5,456 nucleotides of DNA. Origin: Candidatus Coatesiibacteriota bacterium (lineage in GTDB: Bacteria; RBG-13-66-14). Position 1 is the stretch's first letter, and every line of letters starts with the position of its first letter. Under the pieces are notes generated by a model. It searched no databases. It was given only the letters and a program-made list of their open reading frames with translations, and was not told the DNA's origin. The position numbers and the translations under genes were made by a program. Location of the stretch: contig WJMB01000179.1 in the NCBI GenBank assembly GCA_014728185.1, forward strand, positions 1 through 5,456, given 5' to 3'. Positions 1 to 5,456 of the stretch are shown one piece after another.

Positions 1-87
1 GTATAGCCTTTTTCAGTGGGTTATGCAAGTTCGAGCGCGACGGGGGGTTTCGGCACAGTAGACGGTTCTCGCAAGCGGTTTTAGAGC
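1..87 (-). promoter_or_regulatory. Putative CRISPR leader, proximal part
   Basis: This non-coding stretch follows the stop codon of cas2, where the leader and array usually lie in type I loci. Read on the minus strand it has a C-run followed by CGTCGCGCTCGAA and then CTTGCATAACCCACTGAAAA, a pattern resembling leaders I know from other bacterial arrays; that likeness is from memory, not a search. Two related words, GGTTATGCAAG (19-29) and GGTTCTCGCAAG (64-75, one extra base), repeat about 45 bases apart. A weak promoter-like pair, TTGCAT (28-23) and TATAC (5-1, cut by the edge), has 17 bases between its parts and could drive the pre-crRNA. No repeat or spacer is inside the window, so the assignment rests on position and general look. 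Confidence 0.5.
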
Positions 88-366
88 TTATCCGATGATA
101 AAGGTGTTGTCGTCGATGGGCGGCGGCTTTCCCACCAGGCGAATAATCGCCTTGCGGCAGCGGGCGCAGATGGGATAGATGAACAGCTTGTCGGTTTCCT
201 CATCGAGGTGTTTCAGGAGGTCGGCCTTGAGGAAGACCAGCTCGGCGGGGGTCAGGTCGGCCTCGAAGACGGAGAACTCGGAGCGGAAGCCGTAGCCCTC
301 GAGGATTTTGGCGACCTTGGCGCGCCGCTTGTCATCGGCGATATCGTAGGCGAGCAGGTGGAGCAT
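88..366 (-). CDS. cas2: CRISPR-associated endoribonuclease-fold protein Cas2
   Basis: Cas2 dimers bridge two Cas1 dimers to form the spacer integration complex; in that complex Cas2 is mainly structural. The 92-residue product has the ferredoxin-like Cas2 pattern. Strand 1 is LHLLAYDIADDKRR with the conserved Asp at residue 8, followed by an FSVFEADLTPAEL strand and helix, and FIYPICARCRKAI with a CxxC pair near the C-terminus. The length is normal for the family. The start is not certain. ATG at 366 begins two bases after the cas4-cas1 stop and has AAGG (380-377) ten bases upstream. A TTG at 372 would add two residues and overlap the cas4-cas1 stop as TTGA. I prefer the ATG. This is the last gene of the operon, directly before the putative leader. 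Confidence 0.93.
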   Translation of the reverse strand: MLHLLAYDIADDKRRAKVAKILEGYGFRSEFSVFEADLTPAELVFLKADLLKHLDEETDKLFIYPICARCRKAIIRLVGKPPPIDDNTFIIG

Positions 367-368
367 GA

Positions 369-2000
369 TCAACGGGCCTTGTAGGGTAGGTACCCGGGCA
401 GCTCGCCGGGGAGGGTCTTGGCCAGGATGCGGGCCTGGAGCTCGAAAAGACGGCGGTAGCTGACCTTGTACTTGAAGACGGGGTGGACGATCTCGTCGTG
501 CTTGCGGTCCTCGTAGCGCTCGTAGAAGCGCAGCCGGGCGCTCTTCTTCAGGAACACGCCACCGAAGCGGGTTTCGAAGTCGTCTGTGTTGAACTCGCGG
601 CGGTTGATCAGGGCCAGAACGAGGGCGTCGGCGAAGATGGGCCGCAGCTCCTCGAGGAGGTCCAGGGCCAGACCGGGCCGGCCGTAGAGCGGTGTGTGGT
701 AGAGCCCCAGGTGGGGGTCGAGACCGACGCGGTGGCAGGCGGCGATCAGCTCCGTGGTCACCAGAGTGTAGGTGAAGGAGAGCAGTGCGTTGACGGGATC
801 GGCCGGGGGGCGCCGGGTGCGCCTGGTGAAGTCGAAGGGCGGCTCCTCGGCGATGCAGCGGGCGAAGGCGGCGAAGTACTCGCGGGCCGCGGCGCCCTCG
901 AGACCGAGCAGGCTGTCGACGGTGTCGACGCGCTCGACATCTTTCATCAAGGCCTTGAGCTTGCCCCGGGCGGCGACGATGGTGTCGTCGCCGCTCTCGC
1001 GGGCGTAGCGCCCCAGCAGGGTGCGGCAGTTATGCAGCTTGCCGCTGACGAAGGCGCGGCAGAGTTCGAGGCGTGCCGGAGCGTCGTCGCGGGCGCGGTA
1101 CTGGGCCAGGCGCAGGGGCACGTTGCCGGAGCGCTCGGGGAGAAAGATCCCCTCGTAGCGGCCGTAACCCGAGAGGTAGACGATGGGGATGTCGCGTCGC
1201 AGCAGCTCGCGCACGGCCGCCGTCGAGAGGTTGACGTTGCCGAACAGGCAGAGCTTGCGCACCTCGGTGAGCGGGATGCGGGTCAGTTCCTCGCGCTTGT
1301 AGGTGATGCGCAGGGTGTCGGCCCGCTTGCCGACGTAGGCGCCCTGCTTGTCGATGTAGACGGTGCGGCCCTCGGGCAGCGCGGCCAGCGGGGTGCCCTT
1401 GGTCAATCCGCCGACGGCTCCCCGAGAGAGCCAGTCGACCTCCTCGGGCAGGCAGACCTCATAGTGCATGCAACCGCGGCAGCGCTGGTCGTTGACCGGC
1501 GGCGGCGGTTTGAGTTCGCGGGCCAGGGCGCGGGCCTCATGCAGCGCCCGCAGGCTGCGCTCGCGCAGCTCCTGGTCTAAAACGACCTCGCGGCGTTTAT
1601 TCGAGCCGACGAAGTGGATGAAGCCGCGCTCGACCGTGACGCCGCGCTCCTCCTCGACCAGCAGGGCCAGCAGGCAAAGCTGGACCCGTTGGAAAAGGTT
1701 GGGGTCCCTGTCCTCGCCGCGCTTGTAGTCGACGATTGTCAGGGTGCCGTCGGCGTTCTCTTCGAGGATGTCGGCTACCCCGCTGAGCCCCAGCTCCTCG
1801 GAGCCCAGATGCACCGAGAGTTCCTGCTTCACCTCGGAGTGTGAGCGGCTGCCGGGCTCGTCGACGAAGGTGTGACGAACCCGGCCGTCGGCGATGAAGC
1901 GGTTGATCCCCACGTGCCCGTGGAGGTGGTAGTAGAAGCTGCGCGGGCAGTAGGTATGTTCGGCCACGGCGTAGACGCTCAACAGATCGTCACGGTCCAC
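369..2000 (-). CDS. cas4-cas1: CRISPR-associated Cas4-Cas1 fusion protein
   Basis: This 543-residue adaptation protein joins a Cas4 nuclease that trims and checks prespacer ends (often selecting the PAM side) to the Cas1 integrase. Residues 1-187 are Cas4: Cys18 in TYCPRSFYY, Glu60, Asp77 in GVADIL, the RecB-type Asp91-x-Lys93 in DYKRG, Gln107, and Cys174, Cys177 and Cys183, so all four iron-sulfur cysteines are present. After a short linker, about 205-543 is Cas1, with Glu368 in LLGLEGAA, His435 in LGLYHTPLYG and Asp447 in DLLEELRP as the expected metal-binding triad. Both halves look intact. The GTG start overlaps cas5 by 11 bases and has GAGAGGG (2013-2007) six bases upstream; the Cas4 N-terminus fits this start. 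Such fusions are known from types I-B, I-G (formerly I-U) and V-B. cas2 follows at once, consistent with co-expression of the adaptation module. Confidence 0.96.
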   Translation of the reverse strand: MDRDDLLSVYAVAEHTYCPRSFYYHLHGHVGINRFIADGRVRHTFVDEPGSRSHSEVKQELSVHLGSEELGLSGVADILEENADGTLTIVDYKRGEDRDPNLFQRVQLCLLALLVEEERGVTVERGFIHFVGSNKRREVVLDQELRERSLRALHEARALARELKPPPPVNDQRCRGCMHYEVCLPEEVDWLSRGAVGGLTKGTPLAALPEGRTVYIDKQGAYVGKRADTLRITYKREELTRIPLTEVRKLCLFGNVNLSTAAVRELLRRDIPIVYLSGYGRYEGIFLPERSGNVPLRLAQYRARDDAPARLELCRAFVSGKLHNCRTLLGRYARESGDDTIVAARGKLKALMKDVERVDTVDSLLGLEGAAAREYFAAFARCIAEEPPFDFTRRTRRPPADPVNALLSFTYTLVTTELIAACHRVGLDPHLGLYHTPLYGRPGLALDLLEELRPIFADALVLALINRREFNTDDFETRFGGVFLKKSARLRFYERYEDRKHDEIVHPVFKYKVSYRRLFELQARILAKTLPGELPGYLPYKAR

Positions 2001-2829
2001 CGTTGGCCCTCTCGAGGAAGCAGAAGCGCTGGAGACCGCCGTTATCCTCGGGCAGCTCGACCTCGAAGCAGCGTCGAGGCTTGCACTTGAGCGGCGGAAC
2101 CCGGGGCGCGAGGGGCGGCGGCGCGTCGTCGGGTATCTTCTCGCCGCGCCGCAGCGGGGTGATCATGGCGAAGACGGGCTCGTAGCAGGTAACCTCGCGG
2201 TCGGGATTGATGTCGACGGCGGCGACGTGCTTGACCCAGCGCGTCCCGGGGACGTACTCGGGCTCGGCGCCTCGGCCCAGGGTGTCTTCGGTGACGGCGG
2301 AGTGAAGCTCGACGGTCTCGTCGGGCTCCTTTTCGATGGTGTTGAAGCGCCCCACGAAGCGGTAGTTGGCCAGCAGCTCGGAGAGCCCCAGCGAGAGGGT
2401 GAAGGCGCAGTGGTGCTCGGTCAGGGTCTCCTCGAGCCGCTTCATCAGGCCGTCGTCGGTGAGGTGCACGAAGAGGCGGTAGGCCGGCCGACGCAGGAAC
2501 TCGTAGCGGATGCGGGTGTGGCCGTAATGAGGGCCGAAGAGTCCCTCGACCAGCACCCCGCCGCTGTCGCGCTTGGTCTTGATGAGCAACAGACCCAACT
2601 GGATGTTATCCAGGGGCGCCAGCGGGGCGACGGCGATCTTGGCCCGGGCGGAGTCCAGCGCCCGGGGGAACTCGTCGGGACCCTCGCCGCGTTTGACCCC
2701 CAGCAGCGCCCCCAGCATCCCGGCCAGAGTGGTGCGCGGCGGGACGACGAAGGACAGCGGCGAGGTGGTGCTGAAGTAGCGCCGGAAGTGACCCCAGTCG
2801 CCGTAGATATCGAAAACCAGGACGTCCAT
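1990..2829 (-). CDS. cas5: Type I-B Cascade subunit Cas5 (Cas5h family)
   Basis: Cas5 caps the 5' handle of the crRNA in the Cascade complex and joins Cas8b to the Cas7 backbone. The 279-residue product opens with the family's RAMP strand and helix, VFDIYGDWGHFRRYFSTT, then SFVVPPRTTLAGMLGALLGV at about residues 26-45. The TLSLGLSELLANYRFVG stretch (about 144-160) matches the Cas5h pattern around the second half of the fold. It is slightly longer than many Cas5h proteins because of a proline-rich segment near 234-247 and a basic C-terminal tail. The ATG is preceded by AGGGAGG, and the gene starts nine bases after the cas7 stop. Its end overlaps cas4-cas1, so no cas3 sits between them. A Cas5d-type processing role is unlikely from the family, but the sequence does not exclude it. 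Confidence 0.92.
   Translation of the reverse strand: MDVLVFDIYGDWGHFRRYFSTTSPLSFVVPPRTTLAGMLGALLGVKRGEGPDEFPRALDSARAKIAVAPLAPLDNIQLGLLLIKTKRDSGGVLVEGLFGPHYGHTRIRYEFLRRPAYRLFVHLTDDGLMKRLEETLTEHHCAFTLSLGLSELLANYRFVGRFNTIEKEPDETVELHSAVTEDTLGRGAEPEYVPGTRWVKHVAAVDINPDREVTCYEPVFAMITPLRRGEKIPDDAPPPLAPRVPPLKCKPRRCFEVELPEDNGGLQRFCFLERANGGP
2007..2013 (-). promoter_or_regulatory. Ribosome binding site for cas4-cas1
   Basis: GAGAGGG lies inside the last codons of cas5, six bases before the GTG at 2000. It supports GTG as the true start and makes translation of cas4-cas1 likely to be coupled to that of cas5, whose stop lies 11 bases into the next gene. Confidence 0.65.
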
Positions 2830-2833
2830 GCCG

Positions 2834-2840
2834 CCTCCCT
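2834..2840 (-). promoter_or_regulatory. Ribosome binding site for cas5
   Basis: AGGGAGG sits four bases before the cas5 ATG and overlaps the TAG stop of cas7 (2841-2839). It fixes the cas5 start and places it within reach of ribosomes finishing cas7. Confidence 0.7.
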
Positions 2841-3843
2841 ACGCTGGATGGAAGGGCAACGGCTCGACGTTAAGATCGCTGAAGGCTTCGGGGATGGTCG
2901 TCGGCTCGCCGTTCAGGGTCAGGATCACTCGATCGTCGTGGGCGTAACGCAGTTTGTCGATCTTGGAACCGAAACGCCCCTGGACCAGCTCGACCAGGCG
3001 GTCCAGCTTGACGGTATAGTCTTCGGGACTGCGGACCTCGACGGGCGGCTTCTCCCCGGCGTCGAGCTCGACCAGGTGGTCGAGGTCGCCGATGAACAGG
3101 TGCTCGTCTTTGTAGTCGAGCTTGAGCAGCAGCCGGGGCAGTTGGCCCATCTTCGAGCGGCTGATCAGGTTGCCCGTGCCGTGCCAGATGCCTTCGAGCA
3201 GAAGGTCGATGTCCTCTTTCTTGAGGTTGTCTGCAACTTTTTTGTAGTAGTCGGAAAAGCGCCCGCTTACCTGGTTGACGATCCCGTGGAAGGCGACCAG
3301 CGAGTAGGGCAGGATGTATTCATCGCGGAAAGTGCGCTGTTTGCTGGTCGATCCAGAGGCAAACGCCCCAGTTCCACGAATGAAGCGTAATTCAACCGGA
3401 TGCAGACTTCGCCCGATTTTGAATTGGACAGGACCTGTTAGAGTAATCGAGCCTGTTTCTGTTTGCGGTTTACCTCCCTTCATCTTTACTTTACCGTTCT
3501 TATCTACTTTTTCGACCTCGGTGGGGATGGTGCCGCCGAAAAGACGAATATCAATGCATTCGCCAATTATTCTCTCGGCTTTGGTCTCGAAATCTTGGGC
3601 TCTTTCCTTAGCATCCTGTATGTTGCCGTCGGCCTTCTCGATCCGCCGGACGAAGATCTCCCGCCCTTTGTGCTTGTAGAGGAAGTCGCGGATGGTGCGC
3701 TTGAGGCGCACGTCGGTGACGAAGTTGCGCCCCGAGGCCTCGTCGATGCGGGGCTTGTTCTCGTCCAGGGGGTCGCCGTTGGGGTTGGCGTCCTTGACGT
3801 CGTAGAGAAACAGCAACTCACTGCGGGTGTTGTAGTCACTCAT
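2839..3843 (-). CDS. cas7: Type I-B Cascade backbone protein Cas7 (Csh2)
   Basis: Cas7 polymerises along the crRNA spacer to form the Cascade backbone. The 334-residue product matches the Csh2 branch. It has SELLFLYDVKDANPNGDP at 8-25 and NKPRIDEASGRNFVTDVRLKR at about 29-49. These are followed by LTGPVQFKIGRSLHPVE (135-151), YILPYSLVAFHGIVN (176-190) and a DIDLLLEGIWHGT/SRSKMGQLPRLLL block (211-240). The frame stays open upstream to 4050, but that extension is low-complexity antiparallel-frame sequence. The ATG at 3843 is the right start because it has AAGGAG seven bases upstream and begins the conserved domain. It overlaps the cas8b stop by eight bases (ATGAGTGA). Residues of about 75-160 are encoded by unusually GC-poor DNA (see the separate entry), yet the family motifs run through it and the gene looks functional. 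Confidence 0.95.
   Translation of the reverse strand: MSDYNTRSELLFLYDVKDANPNGDPLDENKPRIDEASGRNFVTDVRLKRTIRDFLYKHKGREIFVRRIEKADGNIQDAKERAQDFETKAERIIGECIDIRLFGGTIPTEVEKVDKNGKVKMKGGKPQTETGSITLTGPVQFKIGRSLHPVELRFIRGTGAFASGSTSKQRTFRDEYILPYSLVAFHGIVNQVSGRFSDYYKKVADNLKKEDIDLLLEGIWHGTGNLISRSKMGQLPRLLLKLDYKDEHLFIGDLDHLVELDAGEKPPVEVRSPEDYTVKLDRLVELVQGRFGSKIDKLRYAHDDRVILTLNGEPTTIPEAFSDLNVEPLPFHPA
3361..3625 (-). other. GC-poor, codon-atypical tract inside cas7
   Basis: Counted in 60-base steps, GC is about 50, 47, 48 and 43% over 3361-3600, then 55% at 3601-3660 and 63% at 3661-3720; most of the operon is well above 60%. Codons such as AGA, ATA, GTA, ACA, CTA, TTA, CAA and AAA cluster here and are scarce in cas4-cas1 and cas5. 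A short normal-GC island (about 3511-3540, FGGTIPTEV) sits within it. The tract encodes Cas7 residues of about 75-160 without breaking the frame. Replacement by recombination with a relative of lower GC is a plausible cause. Confidence 0.7.
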
Positions 3844-4294
3844 TATCCTGCTCCTTGTTCTTGTCGCGCTTGCTGAAGAAGTAACTCCCGAGGTTGAGAC
3901 CCAGGGTGAACAACAGGCTCGCCTCATCAACGGAAAGCTCGTCGCCGGGACCGACCTCGAGCCATTTGGTCGAGACCAGGGACTCGAAATCGGTCGGGGT
4001 ATCGAAACCATAGGCCTGGTACTTGTCACGGATCGGCCGCAGCAGGTCACGGACCTTGTCCACGGTCAGCCGCAGGCTGTGGAGCTTGCCCCAGAAGGGC
4101 GTGGCGCCGCGTTCCTTCCATTGCTTGTACATGAACAGCCGGGTCAGGGCGCCGGTCAGGAAGACGGCCTGGCTGACCGTCCGGTCGAGCAATCCGGCAT
4201 TACCCTCGACAGCCAGCTCGGCCGCCTCGACGGGGCCGGAATGGTCCCCCGCCACCAGTCGCTTGAGGGCTGCGTTATCGGGTTCGATGGTCAT
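3836..4294 (-). CDS. cas11b: Predicted Cascade small subunit Cas11b, translated from an internal start within cas8b
   Basis: In type I-B, I-C and I-D systems the small subunit is known to be made from an internal start in the large-subunit gene, and several copies line the inner belly of Cascade to hold the non-target strand. Here an in-frame ATG (4294-4292) follows a perfect AGGAGG with a seven-base spacer. It yields a 152-residue protein beginning MTIEPDNAALKRL and ending with the cas8b C-terminus. The product is predicted to be mainly helical (SQAVFLTGALTRLFMYKQW at 41-59, then LRLTVDKVRDLLRPIRDKY at 74-92, then VDEASLLFTLGLNLGSYFF at 122-140), which fits Cas11. No separate cas11 gene is visible. 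The start is inferred from sequence; expression has not been shown. It shares its stop with cas8b, which overlaps the cas7 start. Confidence 0.78.
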   Translation of the reverse strand: MTIEPDNAALKRLVAGDHSGPVEAAELAVEGNAGLLDRTVSQAVFLTGALTRLFMYKQWKERGATPFWGKLHSLRLTVDKVRDLLRPIRDKYQAYGFDTPTDFESLVSTKWLEVGPGDELSVDEASLLFTLGLNLGSYFFSKRDKNKEQDNE

Positions 4295-5456
4295 CGGTTC
4301 TCCTCCTCGGAATACAACGCCGATTTCAGGATCGGTCAGAAAGTAGAGCAACATGAGGTCGGCGCGGATCGGATAGTCGATGGATTTGCGCTCACCCTTG
4401 CGCCAGGCGTTGAAAGACTCGTGAAGGTGGCGCATCAGGTGGCCCAGCAGCCAGTCCCATTCGATCCGTCCCCGGCCCAGGATGGCCTGGACGATCTCGA
4501 GGAAGTCCGAGCCGTAGGGGTCGTGGGTGCCCAGCTTGGGCAACACCCCGCTCTTGTCACGCAGCAGGCCGAAGTGGAACCGGAACATCCGCAAGCCCTG
4601 CTTGTCCAGCGGTTCGCTGAAGGGCGCAAGCTCATCGAGTTGTTCCTTTGTGTTGATAATCTTGCGCAGCCGCTCCTCGCGCGGGACCTCGGGCACGACG
4701 GCCAAGAAGCGGTGGGCCTTCTGCTCGATGTCGTAGAAGATGAAATCATAAGCACCGACGCCCTCACTCTTCGCCGCCGTGATGAGCAGGCGATCCGCCT
4801 GGCGCTGGAAACCCTCCAGCTTCCCGCCGGCGAAGCCCAGCTTCTCGGGGTCGTAATCGTCGCTGACGACCTCGTTGAACTTGTTGGCGATCGTCTCCAG
4901 CAGGTGTTCCTCGACCCGCCCGCCGGAGAAGTGGGGGACCAGGTAAAGCTTGAAGCCATAGAAGTAGAAGTTGAGCCGCGAGGCGACGTACTCCTGGCCG
5001 CGCTCCAGGGCCAGGGCGCAGTCCAGGCAGCAGGGGAAGTTGCGCCAGGCGTTGGCCCGCTGGAGCCCCTGGGCGAAGCCCGGCTTGTCGACGGAGAAAC
5101 TGCGCAGGGGATTGACCGCGCCCAGCACCTTGCGATCGTCGGTGAAGCAGACGGCACAGGCGCCGGGCGTCTTGCTGGAATCGACGCCGCTGATCGGGCT
5201 GGAGAAGCTTTCGATTACTGAGCGGACGAAGGCCTCACGGATGGGCTCGAGATCATGAGAAAACAGCCGCTTGCCGTCACGTTCGATTATCAAAGTCAGC
5301 AGGGCTCCTTCAGTGGAATCAAATCCATCGCTCAACTCGTCCAGCCCGCGGACGATCTCATCGGCGGCATTCTGGGCGCTTTCGAGAAGAGCCTTGAACC
5401 ATAACCGATGCGATTCGGGCAGATCCCCATTTTTCGCCGAGCTCTTGATTGATCCA
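3836..5456 (-). CDS. cas8b: Type I-B Cascade large subunit Cas8b (Csh1/TM1802-like), 5' end cut by window edge
   Basis: Cas8b is the large Cascade subunit, which recognises the PAM and helps recruit Cas3. The frame is open from the stop at 3838-3836 to the right edge, giving 539 visible codons. The TTG at 5335 is internal, since 40 further in-frame codons precede it without an ATG, so the true start lies beyond the window, probably by only a few tens of codons given usual family lengths. Counting from the first complete codon, a zinc-finger-like set is seen: Cys100-x2-Cys103 (CAVC) and Cys143-x2-Cys146 (CLDC), framed by KPGFAQG and WRNFPCC, as in Csh1/TM1802 proteins. The C-terminus, SLLFTLGLNLGSYFF, is a typical helical ending. 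An internal start at 4294 allows separate production of the C-terminal part (Cas11b). The gene is first of those visible; its promoter is not in the window. Confidence 0.92.
   Translation of the reverse strand, partial: GSIKSSAKNGDLPESHRLWFKALLESAQNAADEIVRGLDELSDGFDSTEGALLTLIIERDGKRLFSHDLEPIREAFVRSVIESFSSPISGVDSSKTPGACAVCFTDDRKVLGAVNPLRSFSVDKPGFAQGLQRANAWRNFPCCLDCALALERGQEYVASRLNFYFYGFKLYLVPHFSGGRVEEHLLETIANKFNEVVSDDYDPEKLGFAGGKLEGFQRQADRLLITAAKSEGVGAYDFIFYDIEQKAHRFLAVVPEVPREERLRKIINTKEQLDELAPFSEPLDKQGLRMFRFHFGLLRDKSGVLPKLGTHDPYGSDFLEIVQAILGRGRIEWDWLLGHLMRHLHESFNAWRKGERKSIDYPIRADLMLLYFLTDPEIGVVFRGGEPMTIEPDNAALKRLVAGDHSGPVEAAELAVEGNAGLLDRTVSQAVFLTGALTRLFMYKQWKERGATPFWGKLHSLRLTVDKVRDLLRPIRDKYQAYGFDTPTDFESLVSTKWLEVGPGDELSVDEASLLFTLGLNLGSYFFSKRDKNKEQDNE
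3851..3856 (-). promoter_or_regulatory. Ribosome binding site for cas7
   Basis: AAGGAG lies in the Lys-Glu codons at the end of cas8b, seven bases before the ATG at 3843. It decides the cas7 start against the longer open frame that runs up to 4050, and suggests termination-reinitiation at the ATGAGTGA overlap. Confidence 0.75.
4302..4307 (-). promoter_or_regulatory. Internal ribosome binding site for cas11b
   Basis: A consensus AGGAGG, continuing as AGGAGGAGAACCG up to the ATG, lies deep inside cas8b and is encoded by Arg-Gly-Gly-Glu codons (CGA GGA GGA GAA). It is as strong as or stronger than the sites before cas7, cas5 and cas4-cas1. A perfect site at ideal spacing before an in-frame ATG is unlikely to be chance, given the known biology of this gene family. 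Confidence 0.78.

Noticed and set aside
1..87. CRISPR repeats or a transcription terminator after cas2
   Set aside because: No repeated unit of CRISPR length occurs, and I see no stable hairpin followed by a T-run in the minus-strand direction.
1390..1440. Internal start that would release a free Cas1 from the Cas4-Cas1 fusion
   Set aside because: I looked near the domain junction. An in-frame TTG (residue 199) exists, but the nearest purine-rich motif is too far or abuts it, so there is no support comparable to the cas11b site.
483..1580. Long plus-strand open frame (365 codons) opposite cas4-cas1
   Set aside because: It lies antisense to a gene with intact catalytic motifs, and its product is a Val/Ala/Gly/Glu-rich composition with no recognisable domain. 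Such frames arise in GC-rich DNA where stop codons are rare.
2227..3390. Long plus-strand open frame (387 codons) opposite cas5 and the end of cas7
   Set aside because: It crosses two well-supported minus-strand genes and their junction, has no family resemblance, and shows the same Gly/Val/Gln/Asp bias as the other antisense frames.
3844..4050. A 69-residue N-terminal extension of cas7
   Set aside because: This part overlaps cas8b in another frame and is Ser/Arg/Thr-rich low-complexity sequence. The conserved Csh2 domain begins at the ATG at 3843, which has its own AAGGAG.
4079..5221. Long plus-strand open frame (380 codons) opposite cas8b
   Set aside because: It mirrors the codon bias of cas8b on the other strand and has no domain or convincing ribosome site; a shadow of the real gene.
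5333..5335. TTG as the start of cas8b
   Set aside because: The frame stays open for 40 more codons to the edge with protein-like content (for example SHRLWFKALLES), and no good ribosome site precedes the TTG. It is an internal leucine codon.

Overview
The window is the core of a type I-B CRISPR-Cas operon. All genes lie on the minus strand, so transcription runs from right to left. In transcription order they are cas8b (Csh1/TM1802-like, 5' end beyond the right edge), an internal in-frame cas11b start inside cas8b, cas7 (Csh2), cas5 (Cas5h), a fused cas4-cas1 gene, and cas2. The last 87 bases at the left edge look like the beginning of a CRISPR leader, so an array probably starts just outside the window. 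No repeat-spacer unit is visible.

The DNA is GC-rich (roughly 60-65% over most of the window, higher in cas1), with GC-ending codons and clear Shine-Dalgarno sites. This points to a high-GC bacterium. The Cas4-Cas1 fusion and the Csh1/Csh2/Cas5h set do not fix a phylum, and I do not assign one.

Layout: 1-87 putative leader; 88-366 cas2; 369-2000 cas4-cas1 fusion; 1990-2829 cas5; 2839-3843 cas7; 3836-5456 cas8b, whose last third (3836-4294) also reads as a separately initiated cas11b. Genes overlap or sit within 10 bases of each other, so one polycistronic mRNA with coupled translation is expected. No internal promoter or terminator is visible and there is no gene-free stretch above 100 bases.

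How it works together (family knowledge): Cas8b, Cas7, Cas5 and Cas11b form the Cascade surveillance complex on a crRNA. Cas4-Cas1 with Cas2 selects, trims and integrates new spacers next to the leader. Cas3 (target degradation) and Cas6 (crRNA processing) are not in the window. cas3 is missing from its common place between cas5 and cas4, so both would have to be upstream of cas8b or elsewhere.

The observations most worth a second look are the perfect AGGAGG site and ATG inside cas8b that predict a 152-residue small subunit, and a sharply GC-poor tract in the middle of cas7 that suggests mosaic ancestry of the backbone gene. I see no wholly new system here; it is a compact variant of a known one.
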